DNA from: an uncultured Pseudomonadota bacterium
Lineage (GTDB): Bacteria > Pseudomonadota > Gammaproteobacteria > Ga0077536
DNA: 64,000 bases
Assembly (NCBI GenBank): GCA_903825645.1
Contig: CAIKBL010000017.1
Coordinates: forward strand, 91,782 to 155,781
Direction of reading: 5' to 3'
This document shows positions 43,722 through 52,354 of this stretch, in pieces (position 1 is the stretch's first letter; each line of letters starts with the position of its first letter). The notes under the pieces are model-generated. The model was not told where the DNA came from and searched no databases. It saw only the letters and a program-made list of their open reading frames with translations. Position numbers and translations under genes: made by a program.

Positions 43722-44486
43722 ATGCAACGCTTAAGCTTTCCTGCGCTCCTGTGCGCCCTTCTGTGCATTGGCCATCAGACGGCACGCGCGGACAGTTTCG
43801 TCGTCTATGCGGCCGCGAGCCTAAGCACCGCGTTAAGCGAAATCACCCAGACCTGGTCCGCTGCCACAGGACATACGGTCAAGCTCTCCTTTGCCGCATC
43901 GTCTGTCCTAGCCAAGCAAATCGAGGCAGGGGCGCCAGCCGCCCTTTACCTTGCCGCAGATCAGCGCTCGATGGATATGCTGGAAAAACAAGGGCGCCTC
44001 GTAACGCAAAGCCGAGTGGATCTTCTGGGTAACCAACTCGTTCTCATTACGCCGAAAGACCGACCACATCCCCTCAAGCTGGTCATGGGTTTTGATCTCG
44101 CCGCGGTGTTGGGCGACGGTCGACTTGCGAGCGGCGATCCTGCCTATGTCCCGGCGGGACAGTACGCGCAGGAGGCGCTGACAGCCCTTGGTGTCTGGCG
44201 CATTGCCGAGCCGCGATTGGTCCGAACGGACTCGGTGCGCGCGGCGCTAGTCCTGGTCGAGCGAAGCGAGGTACCTGCGGGCATCGTTTATGCCACGGAT
44301 GTGCGCGCCAGTCGAGGCGTCGTGATTGCCGGGACATTCCCAGCCAGCTCCCACCTGCCAATCGTCTATCCGATGGCTCTGATCACGGAGTTCGCGACCC
44401 CCGCCGCGCGCGTATTACATGCCTACTTGGCGGGCCCGGCGGCCCGCGTGATTTTTCAGCGCCACGGCTTCATTCCACTGTCCTGA
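43722..44486 (+). CDS. modA: Molybdate ABC transporter, periplasmic binding protein
   Basis: 254 residues. The signal peptide (FPALLCALLCIGHQ, cleavage near ARA-DS) is followed by the ModA pattern: VYAAASLSTALSEI, SFAASSVLAKQIEAGAPA and YLAADQRSMDML near the front, then GIVYATDVR and IVYPMAL. It delivers molybdate (or tungstate) to ModB. Ser residues in AAASLS and SFAASS are the usual oxyanion ligands. It opens a modA-modB-modC operon that continues into two metal-linked genes. Confidence 0.95.
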   Translation: MQRLSFPALLCALLCIGHQTARADSFVVYAAASLSTALSEITQTWSAATGHTVKLSFAASSVLAKQIEAGAPAALYLAADQRSMDMLEKQGRLVTQSRVDLLGNQLVLITPKDRPHPLKLVMGFDLAAVLGDGRLASGDPAYVPAGQYAQEALTALGVWRIAEPRLVRTDSVRAALVLVERSEVPAGIVYATDVRASRGVVIAGTFPASSHLPIVYPMALITEFATPAARVLHAYLAGPAARVIFQRHGFIPLS

Positions 44487-44535
44487 CGCCAACACCGTAG
44501 AATTCCCGACCCACCGATAGCAAGAATGGACTGCC

Positions 44536-45225
44536 ATGCCTGAATCTCTGGAATTCGAGGCCCTTTCGCTTAGCCTGAAAGTGGCCCTCCTGAGCACGTT
44601 GTGCAGTCTGCCCTTAGCCATCGCAGCTGCCTGGTTACTCGCGCGGGTCCGCTTTCGAGGCAAGCTCTTGTTCGATGCGTTGCTCCACGCGCCACTCGCG
44701 CTGCCCCCGATCGCGGTGGGCTATTTCCTGCTCCTGTCCTTCGGGACACGGGCGCCGTTCGGCCATTGGTTAAAAGAAACCCTGCATATCCAGCTGGTCT
44801 TTACAACGGCCGGGGCAATTGTCGCGGCGAGCGTCATGTCGTTCCCGTTATTTGTCCGCGCGATTCGTCTGTCGATTGATAACGTCGACAAAGGACTCGA
44901 AGTTGCCGCGCGTACGTTAGGCGCCACGCCCGGTGATATTTTTTGGTCCATTACGCTGCCGCTAGTGTTACCGGGGATCCTGTCGGGCGCGCTGATGGCC
45001 TTCGTCAGAGGCTTAGGTGAATTCGGCGCAACGATCGTGTTCGCTTCGAATATCGCCGGAGAAACACGCACGCTGCCACTGGCGATTTATACCGCGACCC
45101 AAACACCGGGCGGGGAAGCGCTGGCGCTCAGATTGGCCGCGCTGTCGATGATGCTGGCGGTCGCGGCACTTTTATTGATGCGCCCCATGGAACATCGGTT
45201 GCAACGTTGGCTCGGTCTCGGATGA
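44536..45225 (+). CDS. modB: Molybdate ABC transporter permease
   Basis: 229 residues with about five membrane helices and the ModB coupling motif EVAARTLGATPGDIFWSITLP. The conserved region ends in LGEFGATIVFASNIAGET, as in the ModB/CysU family. The start is an ATG about 50 bases after the modA stop; the end overlaps modC (ATGA). Length and sequence are normal. Confidence 0.95.
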   Translation: MPESLEFEALSLSLKVALLSTLCSLPLAIAAAWLLARVRFRGKLLFDALLHAPLALPPIAVGYFLLLSFGTRAPFGHWLKETLHIQLVFTTAGAIVAASVMSFPLFVRAIRLSIDNVDKGLEVAARTLGATPGDIFWSITLPLVLPGILSGALMAFVRGLGEFGATIVFASNIAGETRTLPLAIYTATQTPGGEALALRLAALSMMLAVAALLLMRPMEHRLQRWLGLG

Positions 45226-46325
45226 TTGAGATCGCCATCACCAAAATGATCGGTGATTTCACGCTGGATGCCCATTTTCGGGCGCCCGTACACGGAGTAA
45301 CCGCCATCTTCGGACGCAGCGGCGCCGGTAAAACAAGTCTGGTTAACGCAATAGCAGGATTGTTGCGCCCAGATCGTGGCTATATCCGTCTGGCAGGCCT
45401 GACTTATTTTGACCATGCTGCGAGCATTGACCTGCCAATCGAGCAACGCGGCGTAGGATATGTCTTCCAGAACGCGCGACTTTTTCCACATCTAACGGTA
45501 CGTGGAAATCTCGAATACGGCTTAAAACGTGCCTCCCGGCGCGTAACGATTCCGTTTGATTCGGTTGTAGAGGTCCTCGGTCTCGAGCCTTTCCTCGCGC
45601 GTAGCCCCCGGCATCTGTCCGGCGGTGAGCGGCAGCGAGTTGCTCTGGGTCGCGCGCTCCTCGCCCAACCCCGGGTTTTGTTGCTCGATGAGCCGCTCGC
45701 GGCCCTTGATGCGCCGCGTAAAGCCGAGGTGTTGCCCTACATCGAACGGATGGTCGGCGAATTCAAGCTGCCCGCATTTTTTGTGAGCCATGCGATAGAT
45801 GAAATCACGCGCCTCGCTGATCACCTCGTGCTGATCAATGACGGGCGATGTGCAGCAAGTGGTCCATTGGCGGAAGTCATGTCAAATCCCGACTATGCGC
45901 CGCTTATCGGTCGATTCGAGGCCGGTGCCGTGCTTGAGTGCCACGTGGAAAGTCACGACGCGGCCTTTCAACTCACGAACCTTCGCTTTGCGGATGGGTT
46001 GCTCCGGGTGCCCCTCATGACGCTACCCCCAGGCACACCCGTGCGTGCGCGCTTGCGCGCCCGGGATGTCGCGCTCGCGCTGTCACTCCCCCCCGACATC
46101 AGCATCACGAACAGGCTGCACGGAGTCGTTCATGCCCTCAGCGTGCGGGAACATACCTATGTTGATGTGACTATCGCCGTAGGTAGTACCCGAGTCAGAG
46201 CGCTCATCACCCGGGAATCCGTCACTCGGCTCAAACTCGCACCGGGCGTCAGCGTATGGGCGCTCGTAAAATCGGTCGCGCTCGATAGTCGGGCAGTCGG
46301 CTTCACAAGACGCGACCGTCATTGA
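45222..46325 (+). CDS. modC: Molybdate ABC transporter ATP-binding protein
   Basis: 367 residues from the ATG at 45222, four bases overlapping modB. Walker A is GRSGAGKTSLVNAIAG, the signature LSGGERQRVALGRALL, and Walker B VLLLDEPLAALD. A C-terminal molybdate-binding (TOBE/Mop) region (VRARLRARDVALALSLP, HTYVDVTIAVG) senses intracellular molybdate and slows transport. It completes the modABC operon. The next gene starts with a 4-base overlap counted from the TTG at 46322, so it is probably co-translated. Confidence 0.95.
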   Translation: MIEIAITKMIGDFTLDAHFRAPVHGVTAIFGRSGAGKTSLVNAIAGLLRPDRGYIRLAGLTYFDHAASIDLPIEQRGVGYVFQNARLFPHLTVRGNLEYGLKRASRRVTIPFDSVVEVLGLEPFLARSPRHLSGGERQRVALGRALLAQPRVLLLDEPLAALDAPRKAEVLPYIERMVGEFKLPAFFVSHAIDEITRLADHLVLINDGRCAASGPLAEVMSNPDYAPLIGRFEAGAVLECHVESHDAAFQLTNLRFADGLLRVPLMTLPPGTPVRARLRARDVALALSLPPDISITNRLHGVVHALSVREHTYVDVTIAVGSTRVRALITRESVTRLKLAPGVSVWALVKSVALDSRAVGFTRRDRH

Positions 46326-46330
46326 ACGCT

Positions 46331-46657
46331 ATGTGCGGCTTTTGCGCCCTATTCGCTGGCGTCCCACACTGGACCGAAGGGGGCCACCCGCTTGCCGACG
46401 ATGTCGGCGCATCACGCGATCCGGCCGCGCGGAGAGCACGCATCAGCCGTATACGCTTCATCGATCATCTAGCGCGATGCCATGGCTGCCGAGTCGATGA
46501 TTGGATGGGGGCACAGTTCATCGTGCGCAACCTGCGCGGAAAAACCGCGCTGGTGCGCACGCTGCCGGCTGTCTGGTCTACGCTTGAGGCCTTTGCAGAC
46601 CATCCACTCGATCCGCTCGACGCTGCATTTCTTGCCGAACTCGACCCCGCCACGTGA
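46331..46657 (+). CDS. Small Cys-containing protein associated with CobW-family GTPases
   Basis: 108 residues from the ATG at 46331 (or 111 from the TTG at 46322). It begins MCGFCALFAGVPHWTEGG, the start of a small conserved family I recall from Proteobacteria beside CobW/G3E GTPases. Further signatures are RCHGCRVDDWMGAQFIVRNLRGKT. Four cysteines in two CxxC-like pairs suggest metal binding. The function is unknown. It overlaps the downstream CobW start by four bases and follows modC closely, which argues for a shared metal-handling task, possibly around molybdenum enzyme or metallocofactor supply. Confidence 0.75.
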   Translation: MCGFCALFAGVPHWTEGGHPLADDVGASRDPAARRARISRIRFIDHLARCHGCRVDDWMGAQFIVRNLRGKTALVRTLPAVWSTLEAFADHPLDPLDAAFLAELDPAT

Positions 46658-47673
46658 GTGACGCTGCTGATCCGCGCAGACCAGTCCTCATTTTGAGCGG
46701 GTTTCTGGGGAGCGGCAAAACTACTCTGCTAAACCGTCTGTTGAAGTCGCCGATGCTCGCCGACAGCGCGGTATTGATCAATGAGTTCGGCGAAATCGGG
46801 ATCGACCACCAGCTCGTGATGAGCGTTGACGAGAACATCGTAGTCCTCGAGAGTGGCTGTATCTGCTGCACGATCCGCGAAGATCTGAAAAGTGCCTTGC
46901 TCGATCTCGAGAATCTCCGTGCCAGCGGCGCATTATCGGCCTTCAAGCGTATCGTGATCGAAACCACCGGCATCGCCGATCCGGCCCCGATTCTGCATAC
47001 GCTGACGGCCGATCCTTTATTACAGTTTCATTTCCGCGCGGTGGGGATCATCACCACCGTCGATGCCTGTCATGCGGCATATCAACTGGATACCTTTGAG
47101 GAAGTGACCAAACAGGTGTTGCTCGCCGACGCGTTGATCATCACCAAGAGCGACTTGGTCGACGCCGCCATTTGCGCTGCGCTGACGCACCGACTGGCCG
47201 CACTCAATCCGCTGAGTCGATGTTTCGACGCAAATGCGCCCGACTTCGACGTCGCGCGTCTGCTTGAAGTTTCTTCCCCCCGGGATCCCTTCCTGCCACC
47301 CGACGCGGCGCACAATCAACTGGGGCACGCGACTCACACGGCCGCCTTGCAGACTTTTTGCCTGACCGAAACGCAGCCAGTCGACTGGACAACGTTCGGA
47401 GTGTGGCTGACGTTACTCTTACGCGCGCACGGTACCCGTGTGTTGCGCGTCAAGGGCTTGTTGAACGTCGCCGGCCTCGACGTACCGGTGGTCATCAATG
47501 GCGTTCAGCACATTGTCCATCCGCCGTTCCATCTCCCCGCATGGCCTGACGAGGATCATCGCTCTCGGATCGTGTTCATCGTGCGCGGGCTCGCGCGCGA
47601 ACAGATTGAAAGCTCGTTCCACCGTTTCCGCGCGGTTGGCCTCAGACTTGCGGCGGCGGATTTTTTGCCTTGA
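46654..47673 (+). CDS. CobW/COG0523-family metal-chaperone GTPase
   Basis: 339 residues from a GTG at 46654. G3E GTPase landmarks are LSGFLGSGKTTLLNRLL (Walker A), the metal-binding CICC near residue 70 (ESGCICCTIREDL), VIETTGIADPAP and base-recognition TKSD. A CobW C-terminal domain follows. These GTPases insert or deliver metals (zinc, cobalt, iron or others depending on clade). It is the fifth gene in the modABC string. The ending overlaps the convergent deacetylase gene by 32 bases, an unusually long tail-to-tail overlap. Confidence 0.92.
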   Translation: MSDAADPRRPVLILSGFLGSGKTTLLNRLLKSPMLADSAVLINEFGEIGIDHQLVMSVDENIVVLESGCICCTIREDLKSALLDLENLRASGALSAFKRIVIETTGIADPAPILHTLTADPLLQFHFRAVGIITTVDACHAAYQLDTFEEVTKQVLLADALIITKSDLVDAAICAALTHRLAALNPLSRCFDANAPDFDVARLLEVSSPRDPFLPPDAAHNQLGHATHTAALQTFCLTETQPVDWTTFGVWLTLLLRAHGTRVLRVKGLLNVAGLDVPVVINGVQHIVHPPFHLPAWPDEDHRSRIVFIVRGLAREQIESSFHRFRAVGLRLAAADFLP

Positions 47674-48529
47674 AGGTGTCCGCAATTTTCTTGAGGGTGA
47701 CGAATTGGGTGCCCTCATGGCCGCGCATGTGGCGAATCAGGCGCTCGAGCATTAGAAGCATTTGAGGGTGTCCGGACGCATCCGGATGCAAACAGACGTT
47801 GAACACCGCGTCATCCATGTGTTCGTAGACCCAGTCGAACTGGTCCTGCCACATCTGACCGAGATCCCGGGGAGGTACCCAACCATGCGTGTTTGGAAAG
47901 CTTTTAACGAACATCACCGGGGGGGCGTCATCCAGATACCAGCTGCAGGGGATCTCGAGTAGCGGTGTGGGTACCCCGGCTTGCCACGGCTTCATCCAGG
48001 TTTCCGCCGGTTGCGCATAATTAATCTTGCTCCAACGATCTCCGCGCCGTAGGTAGTAAGGGGTGTGATCGTTCTCCATTAGGCTGTGATCGAATTCAAT
48101 GCCCTTGGCTAACAGGAGATCGATAGTGTTCGGGCTGAGTTCCCACCATGGCGCAGAATAGCCGGCGGGCGCCCGCCCGCTCAGCTGCAAGACAAGTTCG
48201 TAGGTCTTGTCGAGCACTGAGGACTCCTGCTCCCGCGTCATGACAAGCGGATTCTCGTGGGCATAGCCGTGCAGTCCCACATCGTGTCCCGCCGCGACCA
48301 CCAGCGCTGACTGGTTTGGGAAACTCTCAATTGTGTGTCCAGTAATATTCCATGTCGTGGTGATTTGATATTTGTCGAATAGCTCCAACAGGCGGGGAGT
48401 TCCTACGGTGGCCGCATGCACGCCGCGGGAGATATCACAGGGAGAATCCTCTCCGCCAAACGAGCCTAGCCACAACGCGACCGCGTCAAAATGTACGTTA
48501 AGGCAAACCTGAATATTTTTGTCCGTCAT
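47642..48529 (-). CDS. Polysaccharide deacetylase family protein (PgdA/PuuE-like)
   Basis: 295 residues from the ATG at 48529. NodB-type features: the metal Asp region LNVHFDAVALWLG, GRPLLEL-like text (GTPRLLELFDKYQITTTWNITG) and the HGYAHEN motif with two metal His. The ending is LHPDASGHPQMLLMLERLI. The form resembles cytoplasmic deacetylases of the Helicobacter PgdA/allantoinase PuuE group rather than secreted chitin deacetylases; no signal peptide is present. The substrate may be a cyclic amide or ureide. It converges with cobW and overlaps it. Confidence 0.85.
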   Translation of the reverse strand: MTDKNIQVCLNVHFDAVALWLGSFGGEDSPCDISRGVHAATVGTPRLLELFDKYQITTTWNITGHTIESFPNQSALVVAAGHDVGLHGYAHENPLVMTREQESSVLDKTYELVLQLSGRAPAGYSAPWWELSPNTIDLLLAKGIEFDHSLMENDHTPYYLRRGDRWSKINYAQPAETWMKPWQAGVPTPLLEIPCSWYLDDAPPVMFVKSFPNTHGWVPPRDLGQMWQDQFDWVYEHMDDAVFNVCLHPDASGHPQMLLMLERLIRHMRGHEGTQFVTLKKIADTFKAKNPPPQV

Positions 48530-49067
48530 GAGTTGTCCTTTCAAAGCGCGGCCACCCGCGCCAACATTCGCGACATACTACGCCGGGATGCGCCCGAATA
48601 CGGAGGAACATTTAAGTCTTTTAGGGGTGGCTGGACGGCAATCTCCGATGGTCAGCCCACGAGAGGGGATCTGCCGAAGTACCGGAACACTTGAGATGCC
48701 CTAAACCCGCGGCCAGCTCGGTCCGTCAGGCGACAAGCGACTAGATCTGGCGCGTAAAACTCGCCGTAGACGCGGGCAGCTTAGCCTGCTCGTTCGTCTG
48801 CGCACACAATAACCGCACGGATTTCTCCGCATGTCCCAAGGCCCGCTGCACGATGAGCTTCCCGTTAGAACGAGAACCAATCAGTGTTGAATTTTTAGTG
48901 CGTCGCAGCATGTCGCGACGCTGTCGATAGGTATCTGGGTTCCGGTCTTAGCGTGCGCTATCAGGACCACGGCGGTAAGGCCCCGTTGCTGACATTTCCC
49001 GTCGAAGGCAACTCGTCGCCCGTCGAGACCCCGCGAAGCGAATAGCGCGCGGATCTCCTAACCAGTT
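48530..49067. other. 538-base region without a recognised gene
   Basis: A minus-strand ORF runs from an ATG at 48911 to a TAG at 48741, 56 codons. It contains RALGHAEKSVRLLCAQTNEQ, which faintly recalls phasin-like coiled text, but I cannot assign it. An open stretch in another frame just upstream (LTAVVLIAHAKTGTQIPID) might be part of the same decayed gene. No RNA, repeat or terminator is obvious. The deacetylase promoter should be near 48530-48600. Confidence 0.35.
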
Positions 49068-50624
49068 TCAGTGCCCGCCGCCCCCGCCGCCCATACTTAC
49101 TTTTCTGACTAGCGGCATCAGCAGTAATGCGCCCAGAAACAACAGGCTCATCAGCTTGAAAAGCTCGTTCGATGTCATGACATACGCCTCGCGCCACAAC
49201 AAGTCTGAAATCTGACTCCAGGCCGTGAGCCCCGGGTCAGGACTCATGTGGCGAGCGGCGTTGGCCGTGAGGTAACGCAGGGTCTGGAGGGTCTGGTAGC
49301 TGCCTCCCGTGATGGACTCGCGCAGATTGGCGTAATGCTGTTTTTGCCATTGCACAATCAGCGTATTTGCGGTCGCCAGTCCGATCGCGCCCCCAAGGTT
49401 TCGCATCAGGTTGTAAAGACCACTAGCGTTTTTGACTTCGTGCGACGGCAGGGTTCCCAGCGCGAGCGCATTAATCGGCAAAAAGATGAACATCATGGAA
49501 ATACCGCGCAGTGCCTGAGGCAAGAAAAAATCCCCAAAGCCGGACTCATACGACATGTCGCCGTTAAGCCATGCGCCCGTGCCGTATACGGCAAGACCCA
49601 GGGCAAGCATGAGACGCGAATCCATCCGACGCGCCGCTATGCCGGCGCAAAATGCCGAGAAAAACTGAAACGTACCCGTCACGATCAAATATTGACCAAT
49701 CTGAAGGCTATTCAGGCCCTTTACCCCGGAGAGATACATGGGCATGAGATAGAGCACGGTATAAATACCGGTCCCTAGGATGAAGCTGTAAACGCAACCG
49801 ACGGCGAAATTACGATCGCGAAAGGCCCGGAGATCTACTATCGGTTCGGCAATTGATAATTCCCTGATCACCATCAGAATGCCAGAAATCACGGCTAGAA
49901 CGGCAAAAAAAGAGATTTCGCGGCTATCGAACCATTCTTCGCGCACGCCCTCTTCGAGCACGTACTGGAGGCTGCCGAGAAACAAGATCACCAAGATTGC
50001 GCCGAGAAAATCAATTCGCCGCAGCAAACTCCAGTCCGGTTTATCCACGCGCACAAAAAACAAGGTCAACAACCCGATCAAGAAACCGGGCACAAGATTG
50101 ACCAAGAACAGCGCGTGCCAAGACAACACCTCGGTGAGATAGCCGCCAAGGACAGGTCCCGTGGTGGGTGCCAAGGTCACAATCAAGCCCAGCACCACCG
50201 TAATGGGCGTCTGCAATCGGGGCGGGAACATGGTGTAAATGACCGAGAAGACGGTCGGGATCATGACCCCACCAAATGCGCCCTGGAACGTCCGGAATAC
50301 GACCATCGAAGGCAGACTCCACGCAAAGGCGCAAAGCCCGCTCATCAAGGTAAAGCCCATAGACGCGATGGCGAAAAGGTAACGCGTCGACAACGCGCGG
50401 GCGAGCCAGCCGGACAACGGAATCACGACGACTTCGGCAATCAGATAGGAGGTGGTGACCCAAGCGATTTCGTCACGGGTGGCCGACAAACCGGCCTGAA
50501 TCTGCTGCAGGGAGCTGGCCACAATCTGAATGTCCAGAATGGCCATAAACACGCCGACGGCCATGGCCGCAAAGCCGAGCCAATCGCGGAGATCGAGCGC
50601 CTTGGGTTCTGCAGAAGCCATCAT
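49068..50624 (-). CDS. DHA2-family multidrug efflux MFS transporter (EmrB-like)
   Basis: 518 residues, 14 predicted membrane segments, of the EmrB/QacA family. LDIQIVASSLQQIQAGLSATRDEIAWVTTSYLIAEVV-type text in helices 1-2 and GALLVAPTTGPVLGGYL-like text in helix 5 (TLAPTTGPVLGGYL) are diagnostic. The C-terminus ends in a glycine run followed by His, which is unusual. It exports drugs or toxic acids together with the adjacent membrane fusion protein, nine bases upstream. The divergent TetR and NodT-type outer-membrane factor complete a tripartite pump. Confidence 0.94.
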   Translation of the reverse strand: MMASAEPKALDLRDWLGFAAMAVGVFMAILDIQIVASSLQQIQAGLSATRDEIAWVTTSYLIAEVVVIPLSGWLARALSTRYLFAIASMGFTLMSGLCAFAWSLPSMVVFRTFQGAFGGVMIPTVFSVIYTMFPPRLQTPITVVLGLIVTLAPTTGPVLGGYLTEVLSWHALFLVNLVPGFLIGLLTLFFVRVDKPDWSLLRRIDFLGAILVILFLGSLQYVLEEGVREEWFDSREISFFAVLAVISGILMVIRELSIAEPIVDLRAFRDRNFAVGCVYSFILGTGIYTVLYLMPMYLSGVKGLNSLQIGQYLIVTGTFQFFSAFCAGIAARRMDSRLMLALGLAVYGTGAWLNGDMSYESGFGDFFLPQALRGISMMFIFLPINALALGTLPSHEVKNASGLYNLMRNLGGAIGLATANTLIVQWQKQHYANLRESITGGSYQTLQTLRYLTANAARHMSPDPGLTAWSQISDLLWREAYVMTSNELFKLMSLLFLGALLLMPLVRKVSMGGGGGGH

Positions 50625-50633
50625 CCGGGTGCT

Positions 50634-51662
50634 TCAGCGCACCCGGACCTTCACGACCGTCGAGAGTCCTGGCTTCAAGCGGGAGAGATCGGTATCCGCC
50701 GCAAATTTAATCTTGACCGGCACGCGACGGACTATCTTGGTGAAATTGCCGGTGGCATTTTCGGGAGGCAATAGACTAAATTCTGCGCCACTCGCCGGTG
50801 CCGTACTATCGACAACTCCCGTGATCGACGTGTTGGGGTAGGCATCTATTTTGATATCGACAGGTTGGCCAGGTCGCATATCCTCAAGTTGGGTTTCCTT
50901 GAAATTCGCTTCAATAAAGTATTCGTGATCAGGGATGAGAAAAGCGAGCGCGATGCCCGGTTGTACCAACTGCCCCACCTGCACGGAGCGATTACCGAGT
51001 ACCCCGGTAATCGGCGCATAAACGCGGGTGCGAGAGAGTTCGACCTCGGCCAGTCGCAGTGCGGACTCCGCCACCTTAAGGGCGGCATCGGCCTCTGCGA
51101 TTTGGGCGTTCAGGGCCGCGCGTTGACTGGTGACTTCGTCGATCATCGCGCTTTGTTGGGTTCGGGATGCCGCGGCGATGCGTTTTGTGGCTTCAGCCGC
51201 ATCCCGTTGCTGCGCGGGGATCGAACCGTCCTCGACCAGCCCATGTAGACGCTGCGCATCTTGCTGCGCGTGCGTCAACGTGGCCTCTTTTGCCACGAGT
51301 GCGGCACGCTGCTCTGCCACGCGCGCGTCAAGGACACGTTGTTGTGCTTGTAGCGTTGTTCGACGCAGGGCGCGCGCCGCCGCCACCGCGGCGGCCTGAT
51401 CGCGCTGTGCCTCAAGACCTGCCCCCTCAATCACCACCAGGAGATCACCCGCATCGGCGTGTTGATTATCGGCAAACCGAACTTCCTTCACATAGCCCGT
51501 TATCCTGGCACTAACTTGCGCCATATGCGCCCGAACATAGGCGTTATCCGTGGCTTCAAAGGGTCGGAATGCCGAGCGCCAGTAATGCATCCCCGCGAAG
51601 CCCGCGATGGCGAGGCCGCCCACCCAAAGGAAGGCATAGAGGGTTTTAGCCGCGACGCGCAT
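50634..51662 (-). CDS. HlyD/EmrA-family membrane fusion protein
   Basis: 342 residues. One N-terminal membrane anchor (FLWVGGLAIAGFAGMHYW) precedes the DNAYVRAHMAQVSARITGYV lipoyl motif typical of EmrA. A long alpha-hairpin (AARALRRTTLQAQQRVLDARVAEQRAAL) and the beta-barrel end (VGQLVQPGIALAFLIPDHEYFIEANFKETQL) follow. It bridges the inner-membrane EmrB-like pump to the outer-membrane factor. It is transcribed with the MFS gene and divergently from the TetR regulator, with 89 bases between their starts. Confidence 0.94.
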   Translation of the reverse strand: MRVAAKTLYAFLWVGGLAIAGFAGMHYWRSAFRPFEATDNAYVRAHMAQVSARITGYVKEVRFADNQHADAGDLLVVIEGAGLEAQRDQAAAVAAARALRRTTLQAQQRVLDARVAEQRAALVAKEATLTHAQQDAQRLHGLVEDGSIPAQQRDAAEATKRIAAASRTQQSAMIDEVTSQRAALNAQIAEADAALKVAESALRLAEVELSRTRVYAPITGVLGNRSVQVGQLVQPGIALAFLIPDHEYFIEANFKETQLEDMRPGQPVDIKIDAYPNTSITGVVDSTAPASGAEFSLLPPENATGNFTKIVRRVPVKIKFAADTDLSRLKPGLSTVVKVRVR

Positions 51663-51751
51663 GGTATCTTCTTATTGAACTAAACTGTGTAGTGTAGGAT
51701 AGTGAGGGTCGCAGGCCGACGCAACCGATGCGGTCCCGAATCGATTAGACG

Positions 51752-52354
51752 ATGACCCAACTGAGTGATACGAAACGCGAAGCTATTCTCGAGGCGGGCA
51801 CTCGCATGTTCCTCGCACATGGCTACAGCGCTATCAGTATGGATGCGATTGCCGAGGCGGCCCCTGTCTCTAAGCCGACACTCTACAACTACTTCACGGG
51901 CAAGCCTGCGCTGTTCGGCGCGGTGATTTCCCGCCTGTGCGACCGGATGGTCCGCGCGCTGGATGCGCTGAAGACCATCACCGCGGATCCTGCCGCGGGT
52001 TTGAGCGTCATCGCGCATGCCTGCGTTGAACTCGTCTACGCCCCGGACTCGCTTCGCCTGTTCCGCGTCGTCATCGCTGAGCAGACCCACTTTCCGGAAC
52101 TGGGTGAAATGACCTATCGGGCGGGTGCTGATCCCATCATCGCGCAAATCGCGGCCTATCTGAGTGGTATCGATCCCGCGAGTGGTCTCTGTTTTACAGA
52201 CGTCAATGAATCTGCGCTGCTGCTGGTCAGCATGCTGATGGGCGATGACTACCTCAGGTGCCTAGCCGGATTTAACCCTTCACCGGACACGGCTGAAAAG
52301 AATCGGCTCGTCGAGCGCGTCCTTCGGCACTACTTGCGAGCGCATCATGCATAA
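51752..52354 (+). CDS. TetR-family repressor of the efflux locus
   Basis: 200 residues. The N-terminal HTH is ISMDAIAEAAPVSKPTLYNYFTGKPALF, the standard TetR pattern; the C-terminal part (from residue 50) resembles the TetR_C_33/AefR-like ligand domain (RLFRVVIAEQTHFPEL). It likely represses the divergent emrAB-like genes and its own gene when no ligand is bound. The short 89-base intergenic region, with AT-rich stretches near 51665-51705, should hold the operator. The stop overlaps the NodT gene by eight bases. Confidence 0.92.
   Translation: MTQLSDTKREAILEAGTRMFLAHGYSAISMDAIAEAAPVSKPTLYNYFTGKPALFGAVISRLCDRMVRALDALKTITADPAAGLSVIAHACVELVYAPDSLRLFRVVIAEQTHFPELGEMTYRAGADPIIAQIAAYLSGIDPASGLCFTDVNESALLLVSMLMGDDYLRCLAGFNPSPDTAEKNRLVERVLRHYLRAHHA

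Noticed and set aside
49248..49778. 176-codon plus-strand ORF
   Set aside because: It is antisense to the EmrB-like transporter and has no recognisable motif.
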